Positions 14,194-15,748 of a DNA stretch of 15,748 bases are shown here, piece after piece (positions within the stretch are counted from its first letter, which is position 1; every line of letters starts with the position of its first letter). The notes beneath the pieces were generated by a model, which was not told the DNA's origin, did no database searches, and saw nothing but the letters and a program-made list of their open reading frames with translations. The DNA lies in contig BQJS01000109.1 in assembly GCA_021604825.1 (NCBI GenBank), positions 1-15,748 of the forward strand, written 5' to 3'. Source of the stretch: Phycisphaerae bacterium (GTDB lineage: Bacteria > Planctomycetota > Phycisphaerae > UBA1845). A program made the translations under genes and the position numbers.

Positions 14194-15078
14194 TTAATCT
14201 TTCTGAATGGCCGCGTAGTCTTCCAAGTCGACATCCAGATCGTCGTTGCGGTCTGCGCAGCGGCATGGTGCTGTTTCGATCAGGGGTATTCCGGGGCCGG
14301 TGAGGCAAGCATTAAAGATTTCGGAATCTTCAGGCAAACAACTCGCCGCCCACAAGATGCCACCCAGCAAATGTTCTTGAAAGTCACCGTCGTCAAAGGT
14401 TTGGCTGCGATGACCGAGGGCGGTGTACCAAACCCTGCCTCCGTCGAATTCGTGGAACCACGCCATCGGATGAAACGCGCCCATGTTCCCCCCGCTGTAG
14501 GTCGTTTCATCAATCGTCAGCACGACATTCACGTCCGGATCGTCCGTGGGTTGGTTTTGGAAATTGTACCACTCGTCCTGAAAGCTGAACGTGGCTGGGA
14601 AGTGTTCCGACGAAACGTGCTCATCATCCTCTCGCGACAAGGTCGCCGTTTGAATTGATGGGTGATTGCTGAACCAGGCATCGTTACCCAGTAACTGTCC
14701 ATACCAAGGCCAACCGTATTCACAGTCGGCGGCCGCATGCACGCCCACATATCCGCCGCCACCCTGGACGTAAGCCTCGAACGCCGATTGTTGCGCACCA
14801 TTGAGTACATCACCCGTTGTGCTCAGCCACACCACGACGGCATATTGGGAAAGATTCACTTCAGTGAAATCGGATGCATCCTCGGTCAAATCGACGCCGA
14901 AATTGTTGGCGGTGCCAAGTTGTTGGATGAGACTGATGCCATCAGCGATCGAGTTATGTCGAAACCCAGCCGTCTTGCTGAACACAAGGACGCGAAAATC
15001 TTCCGCTTTACTTTTTGCGGCAGTCAAGCCAATGACCATCAACACTCCGAGCGCGATTCGTCCATAGGTTGTTTTCAA
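14194..15078 (-). CDS. Secreted ThuA-domain protein with dockerin-like tail
   Basis: A 294-residue protein. The TTG at 15078 is chosen because GGAGGGG (15084-15090) is 5 nt upstream; a TTG at 15096 would put that site inside the gene. Residues 1 to about 25 are a signal peptide (ending KSKAED). The rest is a ThuA-like (trehalose-utilisation) class I glutamine amidotransferase-like fold: RVLVFSKTAGFRHNSI at the start, GGYVGVHAAADCEYGWPWYG in the middle, then AWFHEFDGGRVWYTALGHR, as in many planctomycete secreted ThuA proteins of uncertain activity. The last 20 residues (ADRNDDLDVDLEDYAAIQKD) resemble half of a dockerin calcium-binding repeat, common as a C-terminal tag in this phylum but here ending abruptly. 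A TATACT -10-like hexamer lies at 15101-15106. It is transcribed alone, toward the fusion gene. Confidence 0.9.
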   Translation of the reverse strand: MKTTYGRIALGVLMVIGLTAAKSKAEDFRVLVFSKTAGFRHNSIADGISLIQQLGTANNFGVDLTEDASDFTEVNLSQYAVVVWLSTTGDVLNGAQQSAFEAYVQGGGGYVGVHAAADCEYGWPWYGQLLGNDAWFSNHPSIQTATLSREDDEHVSSEHFPATFSFQDEWYNFQNQPTDDPDVNVVLTIDETTYSGGNMGAFHPMAWFHEFDGGRVWYTALGHRSQTFDDGDFQEHLLGGILWAASCLPEDSEIFNACLTGPGIPLIETAPCRCADRNDDLDVDLEDYAAIQKD

Positions 15079-15083
15079 TTGAG

Positions 15084-15090
15084 CCCCTCC
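15084..15090 (-). promoter_or_regulatory. Ribosome binding site deciding a TTG start
   Basis: GGAGGGG on the minus strand lies 5 nt before the TTG at 15078. It is the only strong Shine-Dalgarno-like sequence here and there is no in-frame ATG before the signal peptide, so a TTG start is likely. Confidence 0.65.
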
Positions 15091-15197
15091 ATTCAAGAAG
15101 AGTATAACGGATCAACCGCTTCAAGTGACTGACAGGATAAGCTTCAGACGATGTGGCGTGATCACCGGAATTGATATAAGTCCTTGGGGGATATGAC

Positions 15198-15270
<73 letters not shown>

Positions 15271-15376
15271 GGGGTTTTCGCCTAACTTCGGGCGAATTCG
15301 GTCACGCATTTAACCGCTTTGCCGGGAATCCGTCAACCGACGTTTCAGGTAAATCGAGGGCCAATCGCTGCTTGGT

Positions 15377-15748
15377 CTATGGCGTCATAGGCTGTTGTGC
15401 ATCGCGAGCGAGTAGCGTTTGGGCGGCTTGCAGTTGGGTGATCGCCAGATTTCGCTTGCGGGCGAAGTCGTTGATTTTTCGCTCGATGACGCGGGCGTTT
15501 CGCTGGGCGTCGATCTCGATCTGGCTGATGCGCTTCCGCAGGCGATTCTCAAGATTGCGGACACGACGTTCGTTGCGCCTTGAATGTGGCGCGTAGTCCA
15601 AATCGGCCCGTGCGTCGGCTAACTTGATTTCCAATCGCTGGATGTCGCGTTCCTCGTTAACGGCTTGCACGGGGATAGCCCGAATGCGTTCCTGCGTTTC
15701 GCGGGCGGCATCGATGCAATCCTCCAGACTCAACAGCGCTTCCCGAAG
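15377..15748 (-). CDS. Coiled-coil protein of unknown function, 5' end outside window
   Basis: At least 123 residues ending at 15377. The reading frame stays open to the window edge (LREALLSLED... at 15748-15720), and the only internal early start is a TTG at 15733 without a ribosome binding site, so the gene probably begins beyond the window. The visible part is strongly helical and highly charged, rich in Arg, Glu, Ala and Gln, with heptad-like spacing (RRVRNLENRLRKRISQIEID). It has no membrane segment in view. The Gln- and Pro-containing end (RDAQQPMTP) looks disordered. A structural or scaffolding role is possible, but no family can be named from this fragment. It is on the same strand as the tRNA, which starts about 107 bp beyond its stop codon. 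Confidence 0.68.
   Translation of the reverse strand, partial: LREALLSLEDCIDAARETQERIRAIPVQAVNEERDIQRLEIKLADARADLDYAPHSRRNERRVRNLENRLRKRISQIEIDAQRNARVIERKINDFARKRNLAITQLQAAQTLLARDAQQPMTP

Overview
The window looks like chromosomal DNA of a planctomycete (Planctomycetota). The pointers are an ECF sigma factor overlapping a YfbK-like von Willebrand A (vWA) protein with an anti-sigma-like N terminus, a TadG-like protein carrying a vWA domain, a ThuA-domain secreted protein ending in a dockerin-like Asp-rich motif, many lipoproteins and signal peptides, and few shared operons. This assignment is inferred from protein families; no 16S or other marker is present.

Layout. 1-1700: a secreted protein of unknown function on the minus strand (202-852), a 457-bp gap, then a PilZ (c-di-GMP-binding) protein (1310-1699). 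1700-4270: a long leader with inverted repeats, then a TadE/TadG-type membrane protein whose vWA domain is split by a large insert (2339-4192), closed by a clear intrinsic terminator. 4270-6563: an 860-bp gap with promoter-like signals, then two lipoprotein genes, one large and cysteine-rich (5051-6268) and one small (6318-6563). 6764-10325: a promoter-like block, ECF sigma factor (6853-7491), the overlapping anti-sigma/vWA membrane protein (7488-10244) and a terminator. 10398-10832 (minus): a c-type cytochrome lipoprotein with a tandem-repeat linker. 11453-14002: an amidohydrolase (N-acyl-D-amino-acid deacylase type) fused to a class C beta-lactamase-type serine hydrolase. 14194-15078 (minus): the ThuA-domain protein. 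15198-15270 (minus): tRNA-Ala(GGC). 15377-end (minus): a coiled-coil protein running off the window.

How parts may work together. The ECF factor and the vWA protein are translationally coupled, so the second is the natural candidate for the membrane-bound regulator of the first. A 33-bp block just upstream of the ECF gene recurs, 31 of 33 identical and in the same orientation, at 4334-4366. The two copies bracket the two-gene lipoprotein unit, which suggests a local regulon of the ECF factor (inference). Most other genes are secreted or membrane-anchored and stand alone, so the window reads as a cell-envelope and periplasm-oriented accessory region rather than one pathway. No CRISPR array, insertion sequence, integrase or phage gene was seen.
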